Of a DNA stretch of 64,000 nt, positions 6,214 to 15,991 are shown piece by piece. The stretch is from JBCDBW01 sp039182965. GTDB lineage: Bacteria; Verrucomicrobiota; Verrucomicrobiia; Verrucomicrobiales; DEV007. The stretch's first letter is position 1, and each line of letters begins with the position of its first letter. The notes under the pieces were generated by a model. That model was not told where the DNA came from and searched no databases. It saw only the letters and a list, made by a program, of their open reading frames with translations. The translations under genes and the position numbers were made by a program. The stretch spans positions 1 to 64,000 of the forward strand of contig JBCDBW010000001.1 of assembly GCA_039182965.1 (NCBI GenBank), read 5' to 3'.

Positions 6214-6993
6214 ATGAAGGTGCCCGCAATCACAGGAATCATCCGGCGACGTCTGTTACTGAACTACCGAGTCGCGCCCGAGGAAATTGGGAAGCTTCTC
6301 CCGGCGGGGTTCCGTCCCAAGCTGATGAACGGCTGGGCGATCGCCGGGATTTGTCTGATTCGTTTGGAGGAAATCCGTCCGAAGGGAGTTCCGAGGGTGG
6401 CGGGTCTATCGAGTGAGAACTCTGCCCACCGTGTTGCCGTCTTGTGGGATGATCACAAGGGCGATTCCTGCGAAGGAGTTTTTGTTCCACGGCGTGACAC
6501 CGATTCTCGATTGAACGCCCTGGCGGGAGGTCGAATATTTCCCGGTGTTCATCATCTCTCAGACTTCACCGTCTCCGATCAGGATGGCATGATTTCTCTG
6601 CGAGTCGATGCCGATGGCAGGGAGGCGCCGCTGATCGATGTGCAGCTTCGGGAGACTGAGAAGTTTCCGAAGGAATCGGTTTTCAGCACACTTCAAGAGT
6701 CGTCCGAATTTTTTGAGGGAGGATGCATCGGTTACTCGTCCCGGCCTGGATCTTGTCAACTCGACGGACTCCTGCTCAAGGTGGCGGATTGGCAGGTATC
6801 CCCATTGGAGGTCATTTCCGTTGTGTCGGCCTTTTTTGACGACCCAGACAGATTCCCACCTGGAAGCGTCGTGTTCGATCATGCTCTCCTCATGCGTGAC
6901 ATTCCCCATGAGTGGCATTCCGAACCTGCGATGACTGCTGAATCAGCAAGAAGAGAGTCCAAATCGGGACCCAATGACGCGGTTTACGCGTGA
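6214..6993 (+). CDS. DUF2071 / acetoacetate decarboxylase-like protein
   Basis: A 259-residue protein. It opens ITGIIRRRLLLNYRVAPEEIGKLLP, then GFRPKLMNGWAIAGICLIRLEEIRPKG, the pattern of DUF2071 (YqjF-like) proteins with an acetoacetate-decarboxylase-like beta fold. The role of the family is not established. It is complete, alone on its strand, and marks the return to ordinary chromosomal genes after the cassette-like region. Confidence 0.75.
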   Translation: MKVPAITGIIRRRLLLNYRVAPEEIGKLLPAGFRPKLMNGWAIAGICLIRLEEIRPKGVPRVAGLSSENSAHRVAVLWDDHKGDSCEGVFVPRRDTDSRLNALAGGRIFPGVHHLSDFTVSDQDGMISLRVDADGREAPLIDVQLRETEKFPKESVFSTLQESSEFFEGGCIGYSSRPGSCQLDGLLLKVADWQVSPLEVISVVSAFFDDPDRFPPGSVVFDHALLMRDIPHEWHSEPAMTAESARRESKSGPNDAVYA

Positions 6994-7016
6994 GTTTATC
7001 CTAACACTAAGTTCCA

Positions 7017-7517
7017 ATGAAAGTGCATACAATTTTTTCATCTCTAGCAGTTTTGTCATGTGCCGCCGTGTTCAGCGCGTGTGGCAATACCGGTGATTCA
7101 TCGGAAGTCCCGGAAACCTTGTTTCAAGGCGAGTATGACGGGGCCAGCATGGATGCGGCGATGGAGCAGGCGAGGGGAACTTTGGGTCATTTTCGCGACG
7201 TGCTTGCTGCCAACTCGGGAGAGAACCACGCGATCAAGGTGGCCATTCAAGATGGTGACCAGATCGAGCATTTCTGGCTTGTTGAGGTCCTGCCGGTTGG
7301 AGACGGTTTCAAGGGGATACTCAATAACGAGCCGGGATTGGTTTCGAACGTCGAGATCGGGGATGAGATTGAGGCGGTTGGGGAGGACATCTCGGATTGG
7401 TTGTATTTTCTCGACGACCAAATGCATGGGAATTACACCCTTCGAGTTATGCTCCCCGGGATGCCGGCGGAAGAGGCTGAATTTTATCGGGCGACTCTTG
7501 CCCCGCTGCCTGATTGA
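7017..7517 (+). CDS. DUF2314 lipoprotein
   Basis: A 166-residue protein with an N-terminal signal and lipobox FSAC (cysteine near residue 22), so probably a membrane-anchored periplasmic protein. Residues about 45-155 follow the DUF2314 pattern: MDAAMEQARGTLGHF, then KVAIQDGDQIEHFWL, GILNNEPG, and ISDWLYFLDDQMHGNYTLRVML. The domain occurs singly or in tandem in many bacteria; its function is unknown. Confidence 0.8.
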   Translation: MKVHTIFSSLAVLSCAAVFSACGNTGDSSEVPETLFQGEYDGASMDAAMEQARGTLGHFRDVLAANSGENHAIKVAIQDGDQIEHFWLVEVLPVGDGFKGILNNEPGLVSNVEIGDEIEAVGEDISDWLYFLDDQMHGNYTLRVMLPGMPAEEAEFYRATLAPLPD

Positions 7518-7649
7518 GGAGACTGGGCCGTACCAGAAGTGGGTTTTGGCGCGCTACTATCTTGAGCTCGCCCGCCTTTCAGGCGGGGTCCCGGCCCTTG
7601 CCGTCAAGCATTCGGCTTTTCTAGCCTGAGGCTGAACGCGGTAACGACG

Positions 7650-8150
7650 ATGAATGCAAGGGAAAGAGCGATTCATGAAATGGCGCGAACTTCGCGAAAC
7701 CGAGCTGTGCGAGAGTCACTTGTGGGGGTGGTCCTCGTTTTCGTGTGTGCTTCTGAGCCAAGATCCATTGACCCGGGAGGAGCGGCATATTGGGGGACGA
7801 TTTTTCTGATTGCCGCGATGGGATTTATTGCTGGCGTCGTCTCGTGCTTTGCATGGACGACGGAGATGATCACGCATTATCCGTCGAGTGAGAACAGATT
7901 CTGGGAGGCGGCATTTGAAAAGCAAGTGTCTCTTTTGCGGACGGTGCCGCTGTGGTATATCGCGCCGGTGTTCATGGGGCTCACGTTGCGAGCCTTGCCC
8001 GACGGAGGATCGGGGTTTGTTTGGTTCTCGCAATTCATGGTGGGTCTCATCGCGATATACGGATTTCTAATCTGGCTCAATCTGCGGGCCGCGGCTTCGG
8101 TCGAGAAGGATGCCGTTCTCTATTCGACCCGATCGAGACCGGACGGGTGA
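7650..8150 (+). CDS. Hypothetical membrane protein
   Basis: A 166-residue protein with likely membrane segments at about 22-36, 46-68, 100-115 and 124-145, and a charged N-terminus (MNARERAIHEMARTSRNRAVRE). That start resembles the charged leader plus hydrophobic segments of small inner-membrane partners of regulatory proteins, but no partner is adjacent. No family is recognised. A later ATG at 7680 is possible. Confidence 0.55.
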   Translation: MNARERAIHEMARTSRNRAVRESLVGVVLVFVCASEPRSIDPGGAAYWGTIFLIAAMGFIAGVVSCFAWTTEMITHYPSSENRFWEAAFEKQVSLLRTVPLWYIAPVFMGLTLRALPDGGSGFVWFSQFMVGLIAIYGFLIWLNLRAAASVEKDAVLYSTRSRPDG

Positions 8151-8258
8151 ACACTTGATAGCGGCATCGCTGGAATGGACAAGGTTGGTTTTGGGCGGCT
8201 TACCTGGCGGGGCAACTCTCGGCGGGTTGCGCTTTTGTCGCCTTGGTGGACTACGAGT

Positions 8259-8753
8259 TCAGGGGATGCGAAACACCTTGTTGGTGGTGGGGTCGATAGC
8301 GAGGTCGCCGCTTTGGAAGCCCTCGGTATTGATGAGGTTATGAGGCGGGTGGGGGCTAAAGACCCGATTCCGTTCGCTTGCGGGGCGGGCGGTCGGGTAT
8401 TCAGGAGTTCCCGATGTAACAGGTTGATAGGCGGGGGGCGTGGGTGAGGTGGGAGCGGGAGCGGACGGGTTTGAGGGAGGGTAGGGATTCTGCGGGGCGC
8501 GATAGCGTTGGGCCCGGTATTCGGCATAGCTTCCCGCAAGGCCACCGGCGAGTCCTCCAAGGACCGCTCCGAGGGCGGCGCCGCGGGCGCTGTCGTCGAC
8601 GACCCCGCCAATGATGGCGCCACCGGCGGCTCCCCCGAGAGCGCCTGTTTGGGTGGGTGTTGAGCAGGAGGTGAGAAGCAGAAGGGCCGCGGCGGCGATC
8701 GCCATCGTCATGGGTGTGTGTGGTTGAATGAACTCTTCGTGGATGGTTTTCAT
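8259..8753 (-). CDS. Glycine-zipper lipoprotein
   Basis: A 164-residue protein with a signal segment and lipobox LTSC (cysteine near residue 30). A glycine-zipper stretch follows (GALGGAAGGAIIGG, then ALGAVLGGLAGGLAG). Next is a proline-rich linker (about 95-125) and a C-terminal region. Glycine-zipper lipoproteins associate with the outer membrane. The proline linker may span the peptidoglycan layer. A start at the internal ATG (8711) would give a more usual short signal peptide. Confidence 0.7.
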   Translation of the reverse strand: MKTIHEEFIQPHTPMTMAIAAAALLLLTSCSTPTQTGALGGAAGGAIIGGVVDDSARGAALGAVLGGLAGGLAGSYAEYRAQRYRAPQNPYPPSNPSAPAPTSPTPPAYQPVTSGTPEYPTARPASERNRVFSPHPPHNLINTEGFQSGDLAIDPTTNKVFRIP

Positions 8754-8886
8754 GGCTTGATGCGTTGGCTTGAAATTTGGTGTTGGAGGAAGGTGTGGGG
8801 TTGGACGGGGGCGGTGAAAAACTATTCAGGGGGGAATTCATTTGTGATGAGGAGACTTTCGAACGACTATAGAAACTCGTTTGAAG

Positions 8887-10011
8887 ATGCTTGATGCAGC
8901 CACACAGATGAAGGCCCCAGGAGTGCGGGTAGTGATTTCGTTGGCTTGCGTGGTGGTGATTGTGGCGGGGCTGAAAGTGGCGGGTGCTCTGCTGGTGCCG
9001 ATTGTGTTGGGGTTATTTCTGGCGTTTGTGAGCTTGCCTCTCACGCGGGCCTTGCAGCGGTATAGAGTGCCGAGTGTGATGGCAGTGGCTTTGACCGTGG
9101 TGATCGATATGTTGATCGTGGGCTCGATCATTTTCATCACGATTAGTTTGATTCCTGATTTTCAGAAGGAAGTGCCGGGGTATGTCAGCCGATTACAGGC
9201 GGTGGGGCTGGAGTGGATGGCTAGTCTCGAGGAGCGTGCGCATTTGGAAGGGGCGGTTGAGGCTTATCGGAATCTCTTTGACATGTCTGGGGTCATTGAG
9301 TTGGTGCGGCAGACGGAGGCGATTCAGCGCTTGACCTCTTTGATATCGAAATCCTTTGTGGTGATGATTCTCATGATCTTCATTTTGACGGAGGCAGGTT
9401 CTTTCAAGGTGAAGATTCAGGAGATATTTGCGGCGGATGGTCCAAATCTTGCGCGGTTTCAGCACTCGACGCAGGAGATCCAAAAGTACCTCGGAATCAA
9501 GACGATGATCTGCCTGGTGACGGGTCTTTTGGCGGGGCTTTTGACGTGGGCCTTTGGTTTGAAGTTTTTCATTGTGTGGGGATTGGTGGCGTTTGTATTC
9601 AACTACATTCCGGTGATTGGTTCGATCTTGGCAGCGATACCGGCGGTGTTTGTTGCCTTAGTGCAGCCAGAGGTAGGTGGTCCCTTGCCGGCTCTTGGGG
9701 TGGCGATCGGGTATTTGCTGATCAATTTGATACTAGGGAACTTTGTGGAGCCTCTTTTGCTGGGGCGTCGCTTCGGGCTCTCGACGATTGTGGTGTTGTT
9801 GTCGGTTTTATTTTGGGGTTGGCTTTGGGGACCGGTCGGGATGTTTTTGTCCGTTCCATTGACGATGATGTTGAAGGTGATGCTTGATAACACAGAGGAT
9901 TTCCGGTGGATATCCGTGGCGATGGGCAAGACGAGGCCGGGGTCAATGGAGTCCTTGGCGGAACGAGAGGCGCGTGCTTTGGAGGAGGACGACCAGATTG
10001 TGGGAGCGTAG
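8887..10011 (+). CDS. AI-2E family transporter
   Basis: A 374-residue multi-pass membrane protein of the AI-2E/PerM (UPF0118) family. N-terminal membrane segments (about 14-55) are followed by a periplasmic helical region (about 80-150). Then comes the conserved core with WGLVAFVFNYIPVIGSILAAIP (about 228-249) and a final pair of segments. Members export or exchange small molecules, in some cases autoinducer-2 or sodium/protons; the substrate here is open. The start is ATG 8887; an in-frame TTG at 8881 adds two residues. Confidence 0.88.
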   Translation: MLDAATQMKAPGVRVVISLACVVVIVAGLKVAGALLVPIVLGLFLAFVSLPLTRALQRYRVPSVMAVALTVVIDMLIVGSIIFITISLIPDFQKEVPGYVSRLQAVGLEWMASLEERAHLEGAVEAYRNLFDMSGVIELVRQTEAIQRLTSLISKSFVVMILMIFILTEAGSFKVKIQEIFAADGPNLARFQHSTQEIQKYLGIKTMICLVTGLLAGLLTWAFGLKFFIVWGLVAFVFNYIPVIGSILAAIPAVFVALVQPEVGGPLPALGVAIGYLLINLILGNFVEPLLLGRRFGLSTIVVLLSVLFWGWLWGPVGMFLSVPLTMMLKVMLDNTEDFRWISVAMGKTRPGSMESLAEREARALEEDDQIVGA

Positions 10012-10135
10012 GGGTATCGTTGTTGGTTATTCGATTTTCGTTGCTGGCAAATCGTTGGCCGTTATTTTTGGGTCGCATTTGGGGGTTGAGAGGTGGGGGT
10101 GGACAGGTGGTGGGATGGCTGTTTAGGGTGTGAAG

Positions 10136-11134
10136 ATGAGGCGATTTCTTGTTGGACTCTTCGGGGGTTGCGCGTTGGTGATTGGTGGGTGCGGTGAGCG
10201 GGGCGGGGGGGATGAGCGCCCGCATTTTGCGTTTGTGACGAATGGGGTCGATCCTTTCTGGACCCATGCACAGTCGGGGGCGGAGAAGGCCGCGAGAGAT
10301 TACGGGGTCCGGGTGAGCGTGGTGATGCCGCCGGACGATGACCGCCAGAAGCCCATGCTGGAGGATTTGCTATCGCAGGGGGTGGACGGGATTGCGGTGA
10401 GTCCGATTGATCCGGACAATACGAATGACTTTCTTAATGAAGTGGCGAAGGAGACAATCCTGATCACGCACGACTCCGACGCGCCACAATCGGATCGGCG
10501 AGTGTTCATCGGGGTGGACAACTATGATGCCGGTCGGATGACTGGAAAATTGGTGCAAGAAGCTTTGCCGGAAGGCGGTCAGATCATGATTTTCATTGGG
10601 CGGATGGAGCAGGACAACTCGCGCCGGCGTCGCCAGGGAGTAATCGACGAACTGTTAGGGCGCAAACATGATCCGACTCGTTATGACAAGCCGGGTGAGG
10701 TTCTGAAGGGAGAGGGTTTCGAGATTTTAGGGACCCTGACGGATCAGTTTGACGAGGGGAGGGCAAAAGCGAATGTGGAAGACACCCTGTCGCGGTATCC
10801 GGACATCGACGGCATGGTGGGGCTCTTTGCGTATAATCCGCCGTTGATATTGACGGCGCTTGAGCAGGCGGGGCGGCTGAAAGATGTGAAGGTCATTGGT
10901 TTTGATGAGCATGAACCGACCCTTCAGGGAATCATTGATGGCACTGTTTACGGGACGGTAGTGCAGAATCCCTATGATTACGGGTATCTCTCGGTGGAAG
11001 TATTGCATCGTCTCCTTTCGGGCGAGGCGTTGGTGATTCCCGAGGGGGGATTTATTCATGTGCCGGCGCGGCAGATCCGACGGGACAATGTCGAGGAATT
11101 TTGGGCGGCACTGAAGGAGAGGATGGAGCGGTGA
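10136..11134 (+). CDS. Sugar ABC transporter substrate-binding lipoprotein
   Basis: A 332-residue periplasmic-binding protein of the ribose/galactose (Peripla_BP_4) type. A signal peptide ends in lipobox IGGC (about residue 19). The binding fold starts FAFVTNGVDPFWTHAQSGAEKAA and includes LSQGVDGIAVSPIDPDN and the hinge-side KVIGFDEHEPTLQGI. It captures a sugar-like ligand for the ATPase and permease that follow. The last codons overlap the ATPase start. A GTG two codons upstream is an alternative start. Confidence 0.88.
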   Translation: MRRFLVGLFGGCALVIGGCGERGGGDERPHFAFVTNGVDPFWTHAQSGAEKAARDYGVRVSVVMPPDDDRQKPMLEDLLSQGVDGIAVSPIDPDNTNDFLNEVAKETILITHDSDAPQSDRRVFIGVDNYDAGRMTGKLVQEALPEGGQIMIFIGRMEQDNSRRRRQGVIDELLGRKHDPTRYDKPGEVLKGEGFEILGTLTDQFDEGRAKANVEDTLSRYPDIDGMVGLFAYNPPLILTALEQAGRLKDVKVIGFDEHEPTLQGIIDGTVYGTVVQNPYDYGYLSVEVLHRLLSGEALVIPEGGFIHVPARQIRRDNVEEFWAALKERMER

Positions 11135-12648
11135 GCGCCGTGGGGGCGCCTTTGCTGGAAGTCCGACGCGTGAGCAAGCGATTTCCGGGTGTGCGGGCCT
11201 TGCACGAGGTGGATTGTGTCCTGGGGGCTGGGGAGATCCTTGCGGTGTTGGGGGAGAATGGAGCTGGGAAGAGCACGCTCATGAAGATACTCGCGGGCGT
11301 GCAATCGGCCGATAGCGGGAAACTTTTTCTGGATGGTGCGGTGGTGGAGATGGATTCCGTACAGGCGGCCCTGTCGCACGGAATCGCCTTGATTCACCAG
11401 GAGTTAAATCTGGCGAACAACCTTGATGTCGGGGCGAACATATTCCTCGGGAGAGAACCTGCGCGGATGGGATGGATTGACTCGCGGGCGATTCGACGGG
11501 AGGCGCAGCGTTATCTCGACCTGGTGGGTTTGGCGGTGGATCCGGGTACGATTGTTGGTGATTTAACGGTCGGGCGGCAGCAGATGGTGGAGATTGCGAA
11601 GGCCTTGTCCGTGGATGCGCGGGTTTTGATCATGGACGAACCGACCTCGAGTTTGTCGGCGCGTGAGGCGGAACAGTTATTTAAGGTGATCAAGGGGCTT
11701 CGCGCGCGTGGGGTCAGTGTGATCTATATCTCGCACCGGCTTGGCGAAGTGAAGGAACTGGCGGATCGGGTTGTTGTATTGAGGGATGGGGAAAATGCGG
11801 GGGAGCTTTTGCGGGAAGAGATTACCCATGAGCGCATGGTGAAAATGATGGTGGGACGGGATTTGACTCACTTCTATTCCCATGAACCGCGTGCGGCGGG
11901 CGACGTTTTGCTGGAGGCAAGGCGGCTGCGAACGCCGGTGCATCCGGGGCATGAAATCAGTCTTCAAATTAGAGCGGGAGAAGTGGTCGGACTGGCTGGC
12001 CTGGTGGGCGCGGGTCGGACCGAATTGTTGGCGACATTGTTTGGGGTGACACCGGCGGTGGGAGGTATCGTTGAGGTGGACGGGCAGGAAGTGGTGATGA
12101 AGAATCCCATCGATGCGATCCGAGTGGGGGTGGCATTGATCCCGGAGGATCGGAAGCAGCAGGGGCTTTTATTGGAGATGGCGGTGTCTGAGAATTTGAG
12201 TATGGCGAGTTTGAAGCGGGATCGAAGGGGGTACGGGTTTTTGAACCGGGAGCGAGAGCGCGAGATTTGTGGAGAGATGATCGACAAGCTCAAGATCAAG
12301 ACACCGAGTGCGCGCCAGACAGCGCGCTTTCTGTCGGGGGGCAATCAGCAGAAAGTGGTTCTGGGGAAATGGTTGGCGTTGGAGCCGAGAGTTTTGCTGA
12401 TGGATGAGCCGACGCGTGGCATTGATGTGGGGGCGAAACAGGAGATTTATGCGCTGGTGGAAGAGTTAGCGCGAGAAGGCGTGGGAATTTTGTTTGTTTC
12501 GAGCGAGATGGAAGAAGTGCTTGGAATGTCCGATCGGGTATTGGTCATGCATGAGGGCGAGCTCAGGGGGGAACTCTTGCGAGAGGAACTGAGTGAGAGA
12601 GCGGTGATGGATCTTGCGACGGGAGGGACGGCCACGGATGCGGCTTAG
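11131..12648 (+). CDS. Sugar ABC transporter ATP-binding protein (RbsA/MglA type)
   Basis: A 505-residue protein with two ABC domains in tandem. Domain 1 has Walker A GENGAGKST, signature LTVGRQQMVEIAKAL and Walker B VLIMDEPTS. Domain 2 has the degenerate P-loop GLVGAGRTELLA, signature LSGGNQQKVVLGKWL and VLLMDEPTRGIDVGAK, as is normal in this family. It starts with GTG at 11131, overlapping the previous stop by 4 nt, so the operon is translationally coupled. It powers sugar uptake with the neighbouring permease. Confidence 0.93.
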   Translation: MSAVGAPLLEVRRVSKRFPGVRALHEVDCVLGAGEILAVLGENGAGKSTLMKILAGVQSADSGKLFLDGAVVEMDSVQAALSHGIALIHQELNLANNLDVGANIFLGREPARMGWIDSRAIRREAQRYLDLVGLAVDPGTIVGDLTVGRQQMVEIAKALSVDARVLIMDEPTSSLSAREAEQLFKVIKGLRARGVSVIYISHRLGEVKELADRVVVLRDGENAGELLREEITHERMVKMMVGRDLTHFYSHEPRAAGDVLLEARRLRTPVHPGHEISLQIRAGEVVGLAGLVGAGRTELLATLFGVTPAVGGIVEVDGQEVVMKNPIDAIRVGVALIPEDRKQQGLLLEMAVSENLSMASLKRDRRGYGFLNREREREICGEMIDKLKIKTPSARQTARFLSGGNQQKVVLGKWLALEPRVLLMDEPTRGIDVGAKQEIYALVEELAREGVGILFVSSEMEEVLGMSDRVLVMHEGELRGELLREELSERAVMDLATGGTATDAA

Positions 12649-12654
12649 GCAGCG

Positions 12655-13629
12655 ATGAAGAAGATACTGGGGATTCTGGGGTTACTGGTTTTCATCTATC
12701 TGGCGACCTGGTTGTTCAGTGATCTTCTGACAGGGCGGGATAGTTTTCTCAAGGGATACACCCAGATGAATCTGCTGAGACGGACTTCTTTGTTCGCCAT
12801 TATCAGTATCGGGGTAGCGTTTGTGATCATTTCCGGGGGGATTGATCTCTCGATAGGATCGGTTATCTGCCTGATTGGCGTGGGATTTCCCTGGTTATTG
12901 TCGACTTTTGACTGGCCGGCTTGGGTTGCGCTGCCCGTTGTGTTGGTGGTGGGCGGGGTGATTGGGATATGGCACGGGTTTTTGGTTACCAAGGTTCGAC
13001 TGCAGCCATTTGTGGTGACGTTGTGCGGATTGCTGATTTATCGAGGACTGACACGAGGGATTACGGCGGATCAGAAGCAGGGCTTTGGGACGGGTGATCA
13101 CGACGGGCTGAAGTGGCTGGCATCGGGCGAGCTTTTGCATTTGCCGGTTCCGTTTTGGATTTTATTGATTGTGGCAGTCGCGGCAGGGGTATTTTTGAAT
13201 CGGACGATTTATGGTCGGTATCTGCTTGCCGTGGGCAACAACGAAGAAGCGGCGAAGCTAAGTGGAATTGATACGGGCAGGGTGGTCATGGTGGCTTACG
13301 TGATTTGTTCCTTTTTGGCGGGTCTTGGGGGTGTGTTGTTTGTTTTGGATCAAGGTTCCGCCCAGCCGACGAGCATGGGCAATTTCTATGAGCTTTATGC
13401 GATTGCGGCGGCGGTATTGGGCGGATGCAGCCTGCGCGGGGGGCAAGGCACGATCGTGGGGGTGGTCATCGGGGCGGCGGTGATGCAGGTGTTGCGGCAG
13501 TCGATCATTCTGATTGATTGGATTTCCCCGAATATTGAGTTTGCGTTTATCGGAATGGTGATTCTGGCGGGGGTGACCGCCGACGAGATTGTGAGGCGAG
13601 TGGCGGCGCGGCGGCGACTGGCTTCTTGA
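12655..13629 (+). CDS. Sugar ABC transporter permease (RbsC type)
   Basis: A 324-residue membrane protein of the BPD_transp_2 family with about eight to ten membrane segments. Typical features are FVIISGGIDLSIGSVICL (about 56-73), KVRLQPFVVTLCGLLIYRGLTRG (about 112-134) and GGCSLRGGQGTIVGVVIGA (about 255-273). It completes the import operon with the two preceding genes. No sugar kinase or isomerase lies nearby, so the substrate is unresolved. Confidence 0.92.
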   Translation: MKKILGILGLLVFIYLATWLFSDLLTGRDSFLKGYTQMNLLRRTSLFAIISIGVAFVIISGGIDLSIGSVICLIGVGFPWLLSTFDWPAWVALPVVLVVGGVIGIWHGFLVTKVRLQPFVVTLCGLLIYRGLTRGITADQKQGFGTGDHDGLKWLASGELLHLPVPFWILLIVAVAAGVFLNRTIYGRYLLAVGNNEEAAKLSGIDTGRVVMVAYVICSFLAGLGGVLFVLDQGSAQPTSMGNFYELYAIAAAVLGGCSLRGGQGTIVGVVIGAAVMQVLRQSIILIDWISPNIEFAFIGMVILAGVTADEIVRRVAARRRLAS

Positions 13630-13737
13630 TTCCAGGGGACGGGATAATCACTTGAGTTTCCCGGCTGCGTAAGGGACATTTCGGATCACGTGGGGTTGGG
13701 CTCAGTCTAGCTGCGCGTTGGAAAGCGAGATACGAAC

Positions 13738-15975
13738 ATGGAAAACCGGAATCAATCGAAAGAAGAAGCAGCCCCCGCAAGCGTCGAGACGGTTCGGAGG
13801 GAGACGAATCCATCGCTGGGCTTCGCCATATTGTTGGCGTTGGCCTTGCTAGTGGGAATGGGATATTTGTGGCAGACATATGACAGCGGAGATAATGTTC
13901 CGCAGTGGATGAAGGCCTTGGGGCAATTTCATCCGATCGTGGTCCAGGTGCCGATCGCCATTATCGGGGTGGTTTTTCTGATGGAGTTGTTGGGTTTATG
14001 TGGGGCGCTGAGGCATTTGAAGCAGAGCACGCGATTTTTGTTGTGGATTGCCGGTCTTGCAGCGGCGCTGGCGTTGGTTTTGGGCTACATGCTGAAAGTG
14101 TCTGGCGGCTGGGTTGGTGACGCTGCGATCATGCAGGTTTATGTTTGGGCCGTGGCGGCGGTGACAGCGGGCGCGTTGGCGAGCCTGATGCTGCGTAGCA
14201 CGGGTGGCGGTTTTTTATATGGACTGGTTTTGACCGCGACTCTATGCGCGGTGTTCGTCACGGCGCAGCTCGGCGGCTCGTTGGCGTATGGATCCTCGTA
14301 TCTGACGAAGAACATGCCCGACGATTGGAAGGTGAAGAAGTGGTTAGAGGTAGAGAATTTTGCCTTGGGTCTGAATAAGAGCACGACGACTGGGCAGGGC
14401 GAAGAGAAGAAGGCTGGTGAGGAAGTCGCCGCGATCTCGGAGGAAGAGCAGGAGGTGGAGGAGGTGCAAGAAGATAAGGCGGCTAAGGCGGCTGAGGCTG
14501 CTGAGACGACCGAATCCGCCGCCGTTGCTGATGTGCCTGAAGCCCCTGAAGCTGAGGCGAAAGCTGCTGCGATGAAAACCGATGAAGCGGTTGGGCCTGA
14601 GGCGAAGGAGGCGAAGAAATCGGGCGTGGACAGTCAGCCGGAGCAGGCGAATGACGAGTCCAAAGGCGAGGAAAAAGGAGTTGAAGAGAGCCAGGCGCCC
14701 GGCAGTAGCGGTGCGGAAACGCTGTATGCGCAGACGATAGCTCCAATCTTGGAAGCGAAGTGCGTCGCGTGTCATGGGGAAGAGAAGACCAAGGGCAGGC
14801 TTCGTTTAGACGATTATGCGTTGGCGATGGAATCGGCGGGAGTAATCGTGCCAGGAGATGTGGGAGGCAGCGAGCTAATTGCGCGGATCGAGTTGCCTTT
14901 GGAAGATGGGGATGTGATGCCGCCCGAGGACGAGCCTCCGTTGACGGAAGATGAAAAAGCGATTTTGACATGGTGGGTAGCGAATGATGGGACCGCAGAT
15001 TTGAAGATGGCGGATGCCGAGTTGCCGGATGAGATCAAGGAAGCGATCTTGCGATTGCCGGAGAGTGGAGCGATCGTGAAGCAAGCGGAAGAGGTGCCCG
15101 GGGACGAACCGTCGGCGATCGATGAAGCAGCGGCAGCAGCGGCAGCGGCTGAAGTAGTGAAACTAAACGAAGCGGGGTACGCGGTTCGAGCCATATCTCA
15201 GGAGGACACGGCACTTGAATTCAATGCGGTAAATGTCGCCGATGAGTTTGGTGACGACGCGTTGGCGATGTTTGTGCCGCTTGGTGGGCAAGTGGCGGAA
15301 TTGAATCTAGCGCGGACGATGGTTACCGATGAGGGGGCCAAGTCTCTTGCGAAGCTTACGGGACTGAAGAAGCTGCATTTGGAAGGGACGGCTATCACCG
15401 ATGCGGGTTTGGCACAGTTGACTGGCTTAGAAAGTCTTGAATGGTTGAACGTATATGGGACGTCAGTGACCGACGAAGGCATGAAGGATTTGGAGGGCTT
15501 GCCGAGTCTGAAGAAGGTTTTTGTTTGGCAGACGGGCGTGACGGCCGCCGGAGCCGAGCAGCTGGAAGCAGCGATCCCGGGAATATACGTTGAGCGGGGA
15601 TGGGATGAGAGCGAAGTTCCGCTCGACCCCGCTCCGGTGCCGCAAGATGCTCCGGCTGAGAAAGCGGCGGAGGCAAAGAAGCCTGTGGCGAACAAGGCGA
15701 AGCCTGCGGCGGAAAAGGTCGGGGGGGACAAGGCTGAGGCTGCGAAACCGGGAGCGAAAAGTGTTGCTGGGCCAGGCAAGAAGTCGACCAACAAAGCGGC
15801 GCCCAACCCGAAGGGTGAGAGTCCTGCGCCTGCCAAGGCGGCGGCTGCTAACGAGGAGAAGGCTAAGGAGGCAACGATAGAAGCGTTGCCCAAGAAGCCG
15901 GAAGAAAAGGAGAAACCTGCGAGCAAGCCTAAGCCGTCGACTCCCGCGGAGACGGAGAAGAAAAAGGCCGCTTGA
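13738..15975 (+). CDS. DUF2231 membrane / planctomycete-type cytochrome c / LRR fusion protein
   Basis: A 745-residue mosaic protein. Residues about 20-175 form five or so membrane segments with a DUF2231-like start (LGQFHPIVVQVPIAIIG). A charged, Ala/Glu-rich linker (about 215-320) follows. Then comes a planctomycete-type cytochrome c domain with heme motif CVACH (near residue 342) and MPPEDEPPLTEDEKAILTWW. Leucine-rich repeats lie at about 515-610 (LTGLKKLHLEGTAITDAGLAQL). A 120-residue Lys/Ala/Pro tail ends it. It probably is a membrane-tethered periplasmic heme protein. It sits directly upstream of cytochrome c maturation genes. Confidence 0.85.
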   Translation: MENRNQSKEEAAPASVETVRRETNPSLGFAILLALALLVGMGYLWQTYDSGDNVPQWMKALGQFHPIVVQVPIAIIGVVFLMELLGLCGALRHLKQSTRFLLWIAGLAAALALVLGYMLKVSGGWVGDAAIMQVYVWAVAAVTAGALASLMLRSTGGGFLYGLVLTATLCAVFVTAQLGGSLAYGSSYLTKNMPDDWKVKKWLEVENFALGLNKSTTTGQGEEKKAGEEVAAISEEEQEVEEVQEDKAAKAAEAAETTESAAVADVPEAPEAEAKAAAMKTDEAVGPEAKEAKKSGVDSQPEQANDESKGEEKGVEESQAPGSSGAETLYAQTIAPILEAKCVACHGEEKTKGRLRLDDYALAMESAGVIVPGDVGGSELIARIELPLEDGDVMPPEDEPPLTEDEKAILTWWVANDGTADLKMADAELPDEIKEAILRLPESGAIVKQAEEVPGDEPSAIDEAAAAAAAAEVVKLNEAGYAVRAISQEDTALEFNAVNVADEFGDDALAMFVPLGGQVAELNLARTMVTDEGAKSLAKLTGLKKLHLEGTAITDAGLAQLTGLESLEWLNVYGTSVTDEGMKDLEGLPSLKKVFVWQTGVTAAGAEQLEAAIPGIYVERGWDESEVPLDPAPVPQDAPAEKAAEAKKPVANKAKPAAEKVGGDKAEAAKPGAKSVAGPGKKSTNKAAPNPKGESPAPAKAAAANEEKAKEATIEALPKKPEEKEKPASKPKPSTPAETEKKKAA

Positions 15976-15991
15976 ATCTGCAACGGGACGT

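Noticed and set aside
7567..7592. Hairpin cccgcc/ggcggg after the DUF2314 gene as a terminator
   Set aside because: There is no T tract downstream and the stem is short; it could be chance in GC-rich DNA.
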